Assembly (NCBI GenBank): GCA_946413815.1
Contig: CAMKMD010000007.1
Span: 1-64,000, forward strand
Direction of reading: 5' to 3'
Length of the DNA stretch: 64,000 bases
Source of the DNA: an uncultured Ruminococcus sp.
GTDB lineage: Bacteria > Bacillota > Clostridia > Oscillospirales > Ruminococcaceae
Shown in pieces: positions 36,004 to 45,170 of this stretch (position 1 is the stretch's first letter; every line of letters starts with the position of its first letter). A program made the translations under genes and the position numbers. The notes under the pieces were generated by a model. The model did no database searches. It saw nothing but the letters and a program-made list of their open reading frames with translations, and was not told the origin of the DNA.

Positions 36004-36109
36004 TGCGCCGCCCGAAGGACATTCGGTCCCTGCCGGGTGTTTTCTTAAAGATTCCTTAATAGTTTACCTGTTAGAATATAGACATAAGCTGACAGGAAGG
36101 AGAACAGCA

Positions 36110-36871
36110 ATGAAAAAAACTATTCTTTCCGCAAAGGAAGTATACAAGAGCTTTGCACACAACGGCAGGCAGACACATATCCTCACAGGTATGAATGCCG
36201 ATATCTATGAAGGAGATCTCACCGTCATAATGGGAGCCTCCGGCTCGGGAAAATCAACCACCCTCTATGTCCTCAGCGGCATGGACAGGGCAACGGGCGG
36301 CCTGGTTCTCTACAACGGCGAGGACCTTGCAAAGATGAGCGAGAAGAAGCTCTCAGCACTCAGGCACAGCGATTTCGGCTTTGTCTTCCAGCAGATGCAC
36401 CTTGTGAGCAATCTGAGCCTTTATGAGAACATCACAGTCCCCGGCTATCTCAATAAGTCAAGGAGCGCAGCGGAAACGGAAAAGCGTGCGGAGGAGCTCC
36501 TTGAGAAGATGGGTATAAAGGATATCCGCGATCATCTGCCTTCGCAGTGCTCAGGCGGCGAGCAGCAGCGCTGCGCTATCGCAAGAGCAGTCATAAACGA
36601 GCCGAAGCTCCTCTTTGCGGACGAACCTACCGGAGCCCTGAACAGGAAGAACACCACCGAGGTGCTCGATCTGCTCACAGACCTCAACCGCGGCGGACAG
36701 AGCATACTCATGGTGACCCATGACATAAGAGCCGCCTGCCGTGCATCACGCATACTCTATATCGAGGACGGCCGTATAATCGGAGACCTGGACCTTGCCA
36801 TGTATGACGAAAAGGATGAGAAGAGCCGTGAGGCGCAGGTCAATGCCTGGCTCACATCACTTGAATGGTGA
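36110..36871 (+). CDS. ABC transporter ATP-binding protein, MacB/LolD-like (module 2)
   Basis: GASGSGKST; CSGGEQQRCAIARAV; LLFADEPTGALNRK. Confidence 0.95.
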   Translation: MKKTILSAKEVYKSFAHNGRQTHILTGMNADIYEGDLTVIMGASGSGKSTTLYVLSGMDRATGGLVLYNGEDLAKMSEKKLSALRHSDFGFVFQQMHLVSNLSLYENITVPGYLNKSRSAAETEKRAEELLEKMGIKDIRDHLPSQCSGGEQQRCAIARAVINEPKLLFADEPTGALNRKNTTEVLDLLTDLNRGGQSILMVTHDIRAACRASRILYIEDGRIIGDLDLAMYDEKDEKSREAQVNAWLTSLEW

Positions 36872-36880
36872 GGTGGGACT

Positions 36881-39229
36881 ATGAAAAGCATATTCAGGCT
36901 TATACGGGCGCATATCAGACACGGAAAGGATGCCTTCTTCGGCATCATCCTTCTTATGTCCCTCATCACCTTTTCGTTCTCGGGAACGGTAAGCAATGAC
37001 GATGTACTGAGGGCGGAGATAGAGAAGAATTTCGCCGAGGAGAATGTGGGAGACCTTATCGTTATGATCTATGAAGATGATCTGTCAGATGATATGCTCG
37101 CTTCACTTGACAAGAGCAGCAGTGTCGCCGGATACGGTGTGAAGCAGTCCATATTTCTGAGGAGCAGACCTGTCGTTGACGGGGCTGAGGAAGACATCAT
37201 TCTCTCCTTCACACGCCGGAGCGATGATGTATGCGTATTCAACGACAGCTTTGACGGATTCAGAGCAGACAATGACCTGAAGCCCGGTGAGATATTTCTC
37301 CCCTACAAGCTGAAGATGAACAGCAGAATGAAGGAAGGCGCAGTATTATCCTTCAGAACCAGCAGCGGCAGCGAGGAGAGATATACTGTAAAGGGCTTCT
37401 ACGAGGATAAGATCTTCGGAGCTACCACCATCACCGATAACTATTGTGTGCTTTCCGAGGAGGATTACGACAGACTGATTTCAGACTGCACAGACCATGA
37501 AGACAGTCCTGTGCTGCTGATGATCGTGTACAGCGAGGTGCATATACACGCCGCAGACGGCATCGATGCCTCAGAACTGCGCCGGGATCTCACTGACAGT
37601 GCGCTGATAAAGTCTGCCAGAGCAGTATTAAGCCGCCAGAACATCATCGACCTCTTTGAGATGTATTCAAATACCGGAACAAGAGGCATGGCAGCATTCA
37701 CCATGATACTCCTTGCGGCGATACTCATAACCATACACAACAGCATAAGCGCAGCGGTTGAAATGGAGTACACCGACCTTGGTATACTGCGGGCGCTCGG
37801 CTTCTCCGTCGGCAGGATACGCCTTGTATATGCAGCGGAATATGTCCTCGCCCTCGCCGCAGGCAGCGTTCTCGGCCTGCTCGTCTCGATACCGGTATGT
37901 GCGGTGCTGATACGCAAATGGATGAATCTGACCGGCATTCTCACCGGAACAGACGTATCTGTTATGAAGTGCGCCGGAATGTCACTTGTAATGATACTTG
38001 TCTGCATCGGCTTCATATTTGCTGCTACGGCGAAGATATCCCGCATCTCACCCGTCAGGGCGATATCCGGCGGACGGGACGAGGTACACTTCGACAGCCG
38101 GCTCAACTGCCGCATAAGAAAGCATCCCCTTTCTCTGTCACTCGTCCTCAGGCAGCTGAGCACCAACCGCCGCAGCTACACCGGAACTGCGCTCATCGTT
38201 GCCATGCTCGTCTACTTTCTCGTCAGCATCACCCTTATTACAGCAAACCTTGATCCGGACAAGCTGTTCACTACATCAAAGGGAGAGATAAATCTCCTCA
38301 ATACCGGCGGACTCTCCATCGATAATGCCGGCGAATTCGAAGAGGCCGCCCGTGAGGTGGACAGCGGCGCATCCCTCTACACAAGGTCCATTCGCCGCAT
38401 GATGATAGACGGTCAGTTCGTTCCTGTACACGCCTTCCGCAGAGAGGAGGACAAGTACGACCTGCTTGACGGCAGGCAGCCGGAATACGACAACGAGCTG
38501 ATAGTTACAAAGAACCTTGCAGAAGATCTCGGGAAGGCAATAGGCGACACAGTAACGGTATCCTGTCAGGACAGAACGGAGGAGTTCATCATAACCGGAT
38601 ACTTCCAGACGGTATTTGAGTTTGGACTTGTTTCGATGATGACAGAAGAGGGTATGCAGAAGCTGGGCTGCAATGATGTGGAATCCGCACAGCTGAAGCT
38701 CAGCGATACCTCAAAGACACAGGAAATGATAGATATGATCACAAGCCGCTTCGGTGACAGCATCTCAGCAAGCGAATACAAGGAAAGCGGAACTATGCTC
38801 AACTACCGGAAGATAGTGACCATACTCATGAATTCGAGCATATACACGATGTACACAGTGATACTGATATTCGCCGCTGTTGTCGTGGTCATGCTTTGCA
38901 GGCGCAGTTTCGTACGCGAGCGCACTGATATCGGCATATTCAAGGCACTCGGCACTACATCCGGCAGTCTCAGAAGGCAGTTCGCCCTGAGATTCGCAGC
39001 CGTCGCATTAGCGGGCTCCCTCCTCGGCGGCACACTGAGTGCGCTGTGGGCAAGGAAGATGATAACCTTCATGCTGAAGATAGTAGGCCTTACCGACCTG
39101 AAAGCAGAGATATCACCAATGACCTTCGCTTTTCCGGCAGCAGCAGTATGTCTGTGCTTCTTTGCCTTCGCCTATGCAGTCTCAGGCAAGATAAAGAGCG
39201 TGGACGTCAGGGAGCTTATTACAGAATAG
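36881..39229 (+). CDS. FtsX-like ABC transporter permease (module 2)
   Basis: Two FtsX-type TM blocks (EYTDLGILRALGFSVGRIRLVYAAEYVLALAAGSVLG; ERTDIGIFKALGTTSGSLRRQFALRF). Confidence 0.93.
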   Translation: MKSIFRLIRAHIRHGKDAFFGIILLMSLITFSFSGTVSNDDVLRAEIEKNFAEENVGDLIVMIYEDDLSDDMLASLDKSSSVAGYGVKQSIFLRSRPVVDGAEEDIILSFTRRSDDVCVFNDSFDGFRADNDLKPGEIFLPYKLKMNSRMKEGAVLSFRTSSGSEERYTVKGFYEDKIFGATTITDNYCVLSEEDYDRLISDCTDHEDSPVLLMIVYSEVHIHAADGIDASELRRDLTDSALIKSARAVLSRQNIIDLFEMYSNTGTRGMAAFTMILLAAILITIHNSISAAVEMEYTDLGILRALGFSVGRIRLVYAAEYVLALAAGSVLGLLVSIPVCAVLIRKWMNLTGILTGTDVSVMKCAGMSLVMILVCIGFIFAATAKISRISPVRAISGGRDEVHFDSRLNCRIRKHPLSLSLVLRQLSTNRRSYTGTALIVAMLVYFLVSITLITANLDPDKLFTTSKGEINLLNTGGLSIDNAGEFEEAAREVDSGASLYTRSIRRMMIDGQFVPVHAFRREEDKYDLLDGRQPEYDNELIVTKNLAEDLGKAIGDTVTVSCQDRTEEFIITGYFQTVFEFGLVSMMTEEGMQKLGCNDVESAQLKLSDTSKTQEMIDMITSRFGDSISASEYKESGTMLNYRKIVTILMNSSIYTMYTVILIFAAVVVVMLCRRSFVRERTDIGIFKALGTTSGSLRRQFALRFAAVALAGSLLGGTLSALWARKMITFMLKIVGLTDLKAEISPMTFAFPAAAVCLCFFAFAYAVSGKIKSVDVRELITE

Positions 39230-39257
39230 CTTCTGACATGATATAGTATATAAAGAC

Positions 39258-39297
39258 AGACCGCCGCGGTATGCTTTGCCGCGGCGGTCTGCTGTTT
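39258..39297. terminator. Bidirectional terminator
   Basis: AGACCGCCGCGG-tatgctttg-CCGCGGCGGTCT then T-run. Confidence 0.9.
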
Positions 39298-39307
39298 TTT
39301 TATAAGG

Positions 39308-39754
39308 TCAGCCCTTTTCTGATGTATTTTCTATCACTCTTATAAGAGCGGCACTGAAATCTCTGTCCTGCTGAGCTGTACGCTTTGCCTGACCTTTCGT
39401 CCGGCCGCCGCTGCGGCGTATCTTTGCCGATACTGCACGGAATTCAAGCAGGCCTGCTATATTATCCTCAGAATACTGCCTGCCGTCCTGATTGAGGACC
39501 ACTGCGCGTCTGCTCAGACACATTGCAGCAAGACCGTAATCCTGCGTCACAGCGATATCGCCTTCACTCACAAGATTCACAAGGCGGAAATCAGCGCTGT
39601 CCGCACCCTTGTCAACTATTATGGTATCTGCACCTTCACGGCTGATGGAATGGGCTGTATCACAGATTATGGTGCAGGCTATACCGTATCTCCTTGCCGT
39701 GCACACCGTGATATCTACTACAGGACACCCATCGGCATCAATAAATATCCTCAC
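39308..39754 (-). CDS. YaiI/YqxD (UPF0178, DUF188) family protein
   Basis: MRIFIDADGCPVVDITVCTARRYGI; VDKGADSADFRLVNLVSEGDIAVTQDYGLAA. Confidence 0.94.
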   Translation of the reverse strand: MRIFIDADGCPVVDITVCTARRYGIACTIICDTAHSISREGADTIIVDKGADSADFRLVNLVSEGDIAVTQDYGLAAMCLSRRAVVLNQDGRQYSEDNIAGLLEFRAVSAKIRRSGGRTKGQAKRTAQQDRDFSAALIRVIENTSEKG

Positions 39755-39921
39755 CCTCTTCTGCTCCTTCCTTCATCATTATTCACAATGATTATATCAC
39801 CCGTTCTGCCGGATTGTCAATCCCCATGCCGATGATCGACTATATCATTGTTAAACGATATATAAATATATGATAAACAAATACGGCCATTGTAGTCTAT
39901 AACGAATTTCCGGCTCATTCC

Positions 39922-39951
39922 TTGACCGGAGCAATCTGATTATGATATAAT
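39922..39951 (+). promoter_or_regulatory. Promoter TTGACC-N18-TATAAT (extended -10) for the VWA gene, about 300 bp upstream of its ATG
   Basis: TTGACC 39922-39927; TATAAT 39946-39951. Confidence 0.75.
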
Positions 39952-39985
39952 ATTCCTGTTGTGAACACAATTGACCATAGAAGAG

Positions 39986-40099
39986 ATGACAGACGTTTTA
40001 CATATTCCACAAGTGAAAAACGGCTGTCATTTTCAGTTTTTGATACGGAAAAACAAGGGATATGGCTTCTTACTGAATTGAAGCCGCAGAACAATTCAG
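39986..40099 (+). other. Candidate structured 5' leader: long hairpin plus H-type pseudoknot
   Basis: Imperfect hairpin ATGACAGaCGTTTT...AAAACGgCTGTCAT (39986-40030); GGCTTC(40064-40069)/GAAGCC(40080-40085) with CTGAATT(40073-40079)/AATTCAG(40093-40099). Confidence 0.45.
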
Positions 40100-40260
40100 A
40101 ATCACATTATCTGGAGGTGAGCAAACAGAGACGGTCTTACAGGCCGTTATCAGTATCCGCAGCCGGTCTATTGTATTAGACTTTATTATAGACATAATAC
40201 TGTGAACGGAAATTATTGGTTTAATAGTTCCACCAACAAATTCACACAAGGAGGTCAAAA

Positions 40261-43200
40261 ATGACTATCAGAAAAACTATTGCTGCTGCGCTCCTCTCAC
40301 TCTCTGTGCTTGGCAGTGTATCGCTGAACGCTTATGCAGCAGAGAATCAGGCCCGGTCAGACGACCTGAGCGTCAGGATAGTATCCGATAAGGATGCTTA
40401 TTCATCCTCAGAGGATGTTAAGGTCGATATCGTCGTTGAGAACAAGGCTGAGACTGTAAACAACCTCAGGATAGAAAGCGTTCTGCCGGACAAGCTGAAG
40501 CTGAAGGACGGTTCACTGTCAGCCGAAAGGGCATCCCTTGCCCCGAACGAAACGGTTCAGCTCTCGGCTGTTCTTGCTGCTGAGACACCGCAGACTACAA
40601 CAGTGACAGCTGCTCCTGCGACAACTACCACCACACAGGCGACGACTGCTCAGCCTGTTGATTCGCCCAAGACAAGCGACAACAATAATATGACATATGT
40701 AATAGCTGTACTGCTCATACTCACAGCCGTTGCATTCCTCACACTGACCAGCAGAAAGACCAGAACAAGAGTACTCAGCCTCTTCCTTTGTCTTGCACTG
40801 ACAGGCACATTCATCGACCTGAGAACTGTCTCTGCTGCCGGAGAGAGTATTGAGACTCTTTCCGCAAGGATTAATATCTCAGTTGACAATGAGCCCTGTA
40901 TCATCGAGGTAAAGGTATCATACAATGCTGCTGACGGCACATACGAGCTTGTTACCGGCGAGAAGCAGGTAAAGATCAACAGCGATAAATTCGAATACAT
41001 CGAGAAGGACAAGTCCTATCAGACCACAAAGCTCGTGACCGGACTTAACGGAACTGTTTCTTCAAGCGACTCCGTCAAGGCACTCAGGCTTGAGGTATAC
41101 AACAGCAGAAATGAGCTCTTCCTCACCGACGAGATAACTCCGGCAGATAACTGGAACGATGAAGGCTTCGTGCTTGATCTCGGAAAGAACAGAGTACGTG
41201 TAAGCGCAGAATACAAGGACGGAAGCATCGTTACTGATGAACTCTGCGTCAACAACGTGATCAAGGGACTTGAAGACCTTGTGATTGACTATGACGACAA
41301 CGATAATGACGGCATCTGCAATATGATGGAGGATGTCATCGGCACAGACAAGAACAATGCCGATACAGACGGCGACAGGATATCCGACTATAACGAGGTA
41401 ATGATCCTCCTTACAGACCCGACAGTAAAAGACTCTGACGAGAACGGCGTCGAGGACGGCGACGAGGATAAGGACAAGGACGGCTTATCCAATGAAAAGG
41501 AATTCGAGCATGGAACAGATCCCCTATATGAGGATACCGATCTTGATACCCTCAGGGATAATGACGAGCTCACCATCCACCACACCGATCCCCTTCTTGC
41601 CGATACAGACAAGGACGGCCTTGACGATAACAGGGAAGTTGAACTCGGATATGACCCGACTGTGTTCAATCAGAAATTCAGAGTAACAGCTGTTCCCGGT
41701 GAGGGCGAAGAGAGTGAGCTTGTAAAGCCTTCAGTATCGATAGAGCTTTCCGGCGACCAGGTTGAGACACTTTCCGTTACAAAGCTCTCTGATTTCTACT
41801 TCAACGAGGATACCTACGGTTATGTAGGCCCCGGATATGAATTTGAGGTTGACGGTGAGTTCGATCAGGCTGTATTAAGATTTGAATTTGATCCCGAACT
41901 CCTCAACGATCCCGAATTTGAGCCGGTTATCTACTATTTCGACGAGGAGAATCAGCAGCTTGTTGAGCTCGAAACAACCGTCGAAGGAAATACTGCTTCG
42001 GCAGTCACAACACATTTCTCCAAGTACGTTCTCCTTGACAAGAAGAAGCTCTCAAAGGTATGGGAGGAAGAGATCAAGGTATCCAACGGAATCATCGCAT
42101 CCCTGCTGCCTGTTGATCTCGCACTCGTTATCGACGGCTCCGGAAGCATGGACTGGAACGACAGCAAGAATATAAGATATGAAGCTGCAAAGGAGCTTAT
42201 CGATCAGCTCAATACCAATGACAGAATTGCTGTAATAGGCTTTGACAACCACGCAAAGCTCTGCTCTGCATTCACCACCGACAAAGAAGCATCCAAGAAC
42301 GCAGTAACAAAGACCTATACCGACGGCGGAACCTCTATCTATAACGGAATCATCGAAGCAAACAAGCAGTATTCAGATAACCCGAGGCTCTCCACCAAGA
42401 AGATGATCGTTCTTACTGACGGTATCGACAACGACTATTTTGACTATGATCCCATCATCGAGGAAGCAAAATCCCTCGGTATAACCATCTATACTGTAGG
42501 CTTAGGCTCTGAATATTCCATCGACGAGGCTCTCCTGAAAAAGATCGCTGAGTCAACAGGCGGCAAGTACTACCGTGCTTCTCTTGCTTCCGGACTTAAA
42601 GACGAGTTTGAGAAGGCAAAGGACGATATCGACCTGTCTATCGATACAGACGGCGACGGCATCTGCGATTACTACGAAAACGGCAAGATAAGACTCGGCT
42701 TCGGAAGGTATATAAGCACTGATCCCGAAAACCCGGACAGTGACAATGACGGTCTTGAAGACGGCGAGGAGATCATAGTGACCGTCAAGGACGGCAAGGT
42801 GGAATTCACCTATAAATCAGACCCGAACGATGATGATACAGACGATGACGGTCTGCTTGACGGCAAGTCTGTCGATGGAGTTGCACCCAGGGAACAGGAC
42901 GGACAGGTCAACAGGAAAAACGGTATCAGCGGACTCTGGAAGTATCACATCGATTATATCAAGAATCACGAGCCCACACATTCCTTACCAGGCTGGTATA
43001 ATTACAGCGGCCACAAAAACGATGACAATACCGGATATGAAGGCTTTGATGTGTTCCTTGACGAGGTCGATGACATACTTGACAGCATAGGCACATCATC
43101 CATACAGTTCTGGCTGTACGACAAGGATCTGATCCGAACCGAAATGAATTCAGCCGTAGCTCTTATGTTGATCGATCCGCCTTTAGCCATCATTGCTTTC

Positions 43201-43953
43201 AATGCCGGATTAGCAAGACTTCTGAAATATATACCCGATCCGGAAGAGGTCAAGGATGTCTGCGCAGAATTGGGCTCAGCTATCCTGAATTTCAGAAGTG
43301 ACAGCAGCGGCGTTATCCATTCACAGTATAATCAGTGGCAGTCGACCTTCGGATACAATAATCTTTATGATGATGTATTCAGGATCGGCACATTAGGTAA
43401 TATGAGATATGAAAAGTTCCCCTTCACACGCAACGGACAGCAGTATGTTTTCTGGATGTGGAGAGGAAACTATCTTAATCTCGGCGCAGGAACAGAGATC
43501 GGCTTCTATACCCGTCCCTCCAATTACAGCAGTTCTGATGACGGCATTCTTGAAGGAATCAGCAATACGATCCAGGATCTTCTGAAGGATAATCTTGATC
43601 ACTACAACGTTGACAAGAGTCTCTCCATTCCGATGAATGTATATCTGTACGAATACTCAGGCAGTTCCAGCATTACAAACGTTTATGCATGGGATCCTCA
43701 GGATAACTCAACAGCTTCCAACAGACAGTGGTGGGCCTGCGGATTCAACCCTGCATACGTAGGAAGAGTTGATTCCAACAAGCTTGTCACGATAGGTGCT
43801 ATTGATATGAGTTCTCAGCAGAACCTTTTCAATGAATTTGTCGATACTTTTGATTCCAGCGCTAACTCACTTTCAAAGTATCTTTACTTTGACGAGGATA
43901 ATTTCTACATATACGTCATGTGGGGCGACAACGTAACCAAGTTCTCCAGGTGA
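40261..43953 (+). CDS. Large secreted VWA-domain protein with calcium-binding TSP3-like repeats and internal sortase-like/TM segment
   Basis: Signal peptide; SPKTSD-TM-SRKTRTR; MIDAS LALVIDGSGSMDWND; DTDGDRISDYNE, DTDKDGLDDNRE, DSDNDGLEDGEE; RBS aaggagg. Confidence 0.92.
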   Translation: MTIRKTIAAALLSLSVLGSVSLNAYAAENQARSDDLSVRIVSDKDAYSSSEDVKVDIVVENKAETVNNLRIESVLPDKLKLKDGSLSAERASLAPNETVQLSAVLAAETPQTTTVTAAPATTTTTQATTAQPVDSPKTSDNNNMTYVIAVLLILTAVAFLTLTSRKTRTRVLSLFLCLALTGTFIDLRTVSAAGESIETLSARINISVDNEPCIIEVKVSYNAADGTYELVTGEKQVKINSDKFEYIEKDKSYQTTKLVTGLNGTVSSSDSVKALRLEVYNSRNELFLTDEITPADNWNDEGFVLDLGKNRVRVSAEYKDGSIVTDELCVNNVIKGLEDLVIDYDDNDNDGICNMMEDVIGTDKNNADTDGDRISDYNEVMILLTDPTVKDSDENGVEDGDEDKDKDGLSNEKEFEHGTDPLYEDTDLDTLRDNDELTIHHTDPLLADTDKDGLDDNREVELGYDPTVFNQKFRVTAVPGEGEESELVKPSVSIELSGDQVETLSVTKLSDFYFNEDTYGYVGPGYEFEVDGEFDQAVLRFEFDPELLNDPEFEPVIYYFDEENQQLVELETTVEGNTASAVTTHFSKYVLLDKKKLSKVWEEEIKVSNGIIASLLPVDLALVIDGSGSMDWNDSKNIRYEAAKELIDQLNTNDRIAVIGFDNHAKLCSAFTTDKEASKNAVTKTYTDGGTSIYNGIIEANKQYSDNPRLSTKKMIVLTDGIDNDYFDYDPIIEEAKSLGITIYTVGLGSEYSIDEALLKKIAESTGGKYYRASLASGLKDEFEKAKDDIDLSIDTDGDGICDYYENGKIRLGFGRYISTDPENPDSDNDGLEDGEEIIVTVKDGKVEFTYKSDPNDDDTDDDGLLDGKSVDGVAPREQDGQVNRKNGISGLWKYHIDYIKNHEPTHSLPGWYNYSGHKNDDNTGYEGFDVFLDEVDDILDSIGTSSIQFWLYDKDLIRTEMNSAVALMLIDPPLAIIAFNAGLARLLKYIPDPEEVKDVCAELGSAILNFRSDSSGVIHSQYNQWQSTFGYNNLYDDVFRIGTLGNMRYEKFPFTRNGQQYVFWMWRGNYLNLGAGTEIGFYTRPSNYSSSDDGILEGISNTIQDLLKDNLDHYNVDKSLSIPMNVYLYEYSGSSSITNVYAWDPQDNSTASNRQWWACGFNPAYVGRVDSNKLVTIGAIDMSSQQNLFNEFVDTFDSSANSLSKYLYFDEDNFYIYVMWGDNVTKFSR

Positions 43954-43996
43954 TCATCAGATATTGAGAAAAACTTCATCATTGTGAGGTGAAATC

Positions 43997-44557
43997 ATGA
44001 GAAAAGCAAAATACAGGATTCTTGCAAGTTTGATATTATCCCTGTTTATGCTTAACAGCTGCGGTCAAGAGCCTTCTGCTTCCGCACCGATTCAGGACAG
44101 TGCACCTGTAAGTTCTTCAAGATCAAAGGAATATCATCCGGAGAATGCTGCAAAAAAGGAAGCTGAATCATACTTTGAATATCTGAAGCAAAAGGATATC
44201 CAGAGCCTTAACAAGCTGTTTTCTTCAAACGTTCGGAATTCACATGATCTTGAAAAGGAATGGAACGAGTTCTTTGAATGTGTTGACGGCAATATCATAA
44301 GCTGCGGAAACATCACGTACCTCGGAGAAGAGGTAAGAGTTGATAAACGCAAGGTAACCTACTCTGATATCGTAATCAGATACGAGGATGTTAAAACCGA
44401 CAGCGGAAAGACTTATGACCGGATAGACTACCGCCAGCTGCGCGTCAATGACGCTGATCCCGGGTCAGAAGGCATCTCTATCTTCTCAATAAAGATACCG
44501 TCGGAAGACAATAATGATTCCCGGGAAGTAAGTGTCGGAGAAATCTCAGATCAGTAA
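43997..44557 (+). CDS. Lipoprotein, possibly DUF5104 family
   Basis: Lipobox LNSCG; RBS gaggtg; AESYFEYLKQKDIQSLNKLFS... Confidence 0.75.
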   Translation: MRKAKYRILASLILSLFMLNSCGQEPSASAPIQDSAPVSSSRSKEYHPENAAKKEAESYFEYLKQKDIQSLNKLFSSNVRNSHDLEKEWNEFFECVDGNIISCGNITYLGEEVRVDKRKVTYSDIVIRYEDVKTDSGKTYDRIDYRQLRVNDADPGSEGISIFSIKIPSEDNNDSREVSVGEISDQ

Positions 44558-44590
44558 TCTATTATTAACCGATACGATCCAATATGCAAC

Positions 44591-44623
44591 AGCCTGTACT
44601 CCCAAGTACAGGCTGATGTTTTT
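44591..44623 (+). terminator. Rho-independent terminator
   Basis: AGCCTGTACT-ccca-AGTACAGGCT then T-rich. Confidence 0.88.
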
Positions 44624-44688
44624 ACCGGGCTGCGCCGGAATCACGCAGTGTACATACTGCAACAATTCCATCCCGAACCGTTAATTAA

Positions 44689-44718
44689 GCTACACTCCCC
44701 CGTGTGAGTGTAGCTTTT
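44689..44718 (+). terminator. Second terminator-like hairpin
   Basis: GCTACACTC-N8-GAGTGTAGC-TTTT. Confidence 0.75.
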
Positions 44719-44834
44719 GCTACATATTGCACCTGTATTGGATATTGAATACAGTGCAATACCATGGTATCATATAATCACAGCAAAGGAATAAACGAAA
44801 TGCTGAGTAAAGAATACCACAGGGGGAAACATAA

Positions 44835-45050
44835 ATGGATAAGTCAGTAACAGGCGTAAAGATAATAACTGCACTCTTACTTCTTACCTGCATCGCAGTG
44901 AGCTGCCTGGTTCTCGGTGCGCATAGGAATACCAGCTGCACATTCAGCACAGGCATCACGCTTTTCAATGATGATGCTGACCCTGCCCGGGACTGCACCG
45001 CCGGCTCTGACTGGTACAGCTGCGAGGCAGATACTGTAAGTGTATGCTGA
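44835..45050 (+). CDS. Small (71 aa) membrane/secreted Cys-containing protein
   Basis: RBS-like aggggga 8 bp upstream; TM/signal segment IITALLLLTCIAVSCLVLGA; 4 Cys in C-terminal part. Confidence 0.5.
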   Translation: MDKSVTGVKIITALLLLTCIAVSCLVLGAHRNTSCTFSTGITLFNDDADPARDCTAGSDWYSCEADTVSVC

Positions 45051-45117
45051 GACTTACTTCTGCACACCGGATAGTCCTCCGGCATTACTGAGACATCTTC
45101 ATGGCTTTTATATAGGG

Positions 45118-45148
45118 AAACGCCCGTACTTCTGCTGTACGGGCGTTT
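45118..45148. terminator. Bidirectional terminator
   Basis: AAACGCCCGTAC-ttctgct-GTACGGGCGTTT. Confidence 0.85.
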
Positions 45149-45170
45149 CATATTAATTATGATATGTATT

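Noticed and set aside
39961-40179. 72-aa ORF upstream of the VWA gene
   Set aside because: Starts almost at the predicted transcription start without an RBS and overlaps the hairpin/pseudoknot; more likely non-coding leader, though a leader peptide is not excluded.
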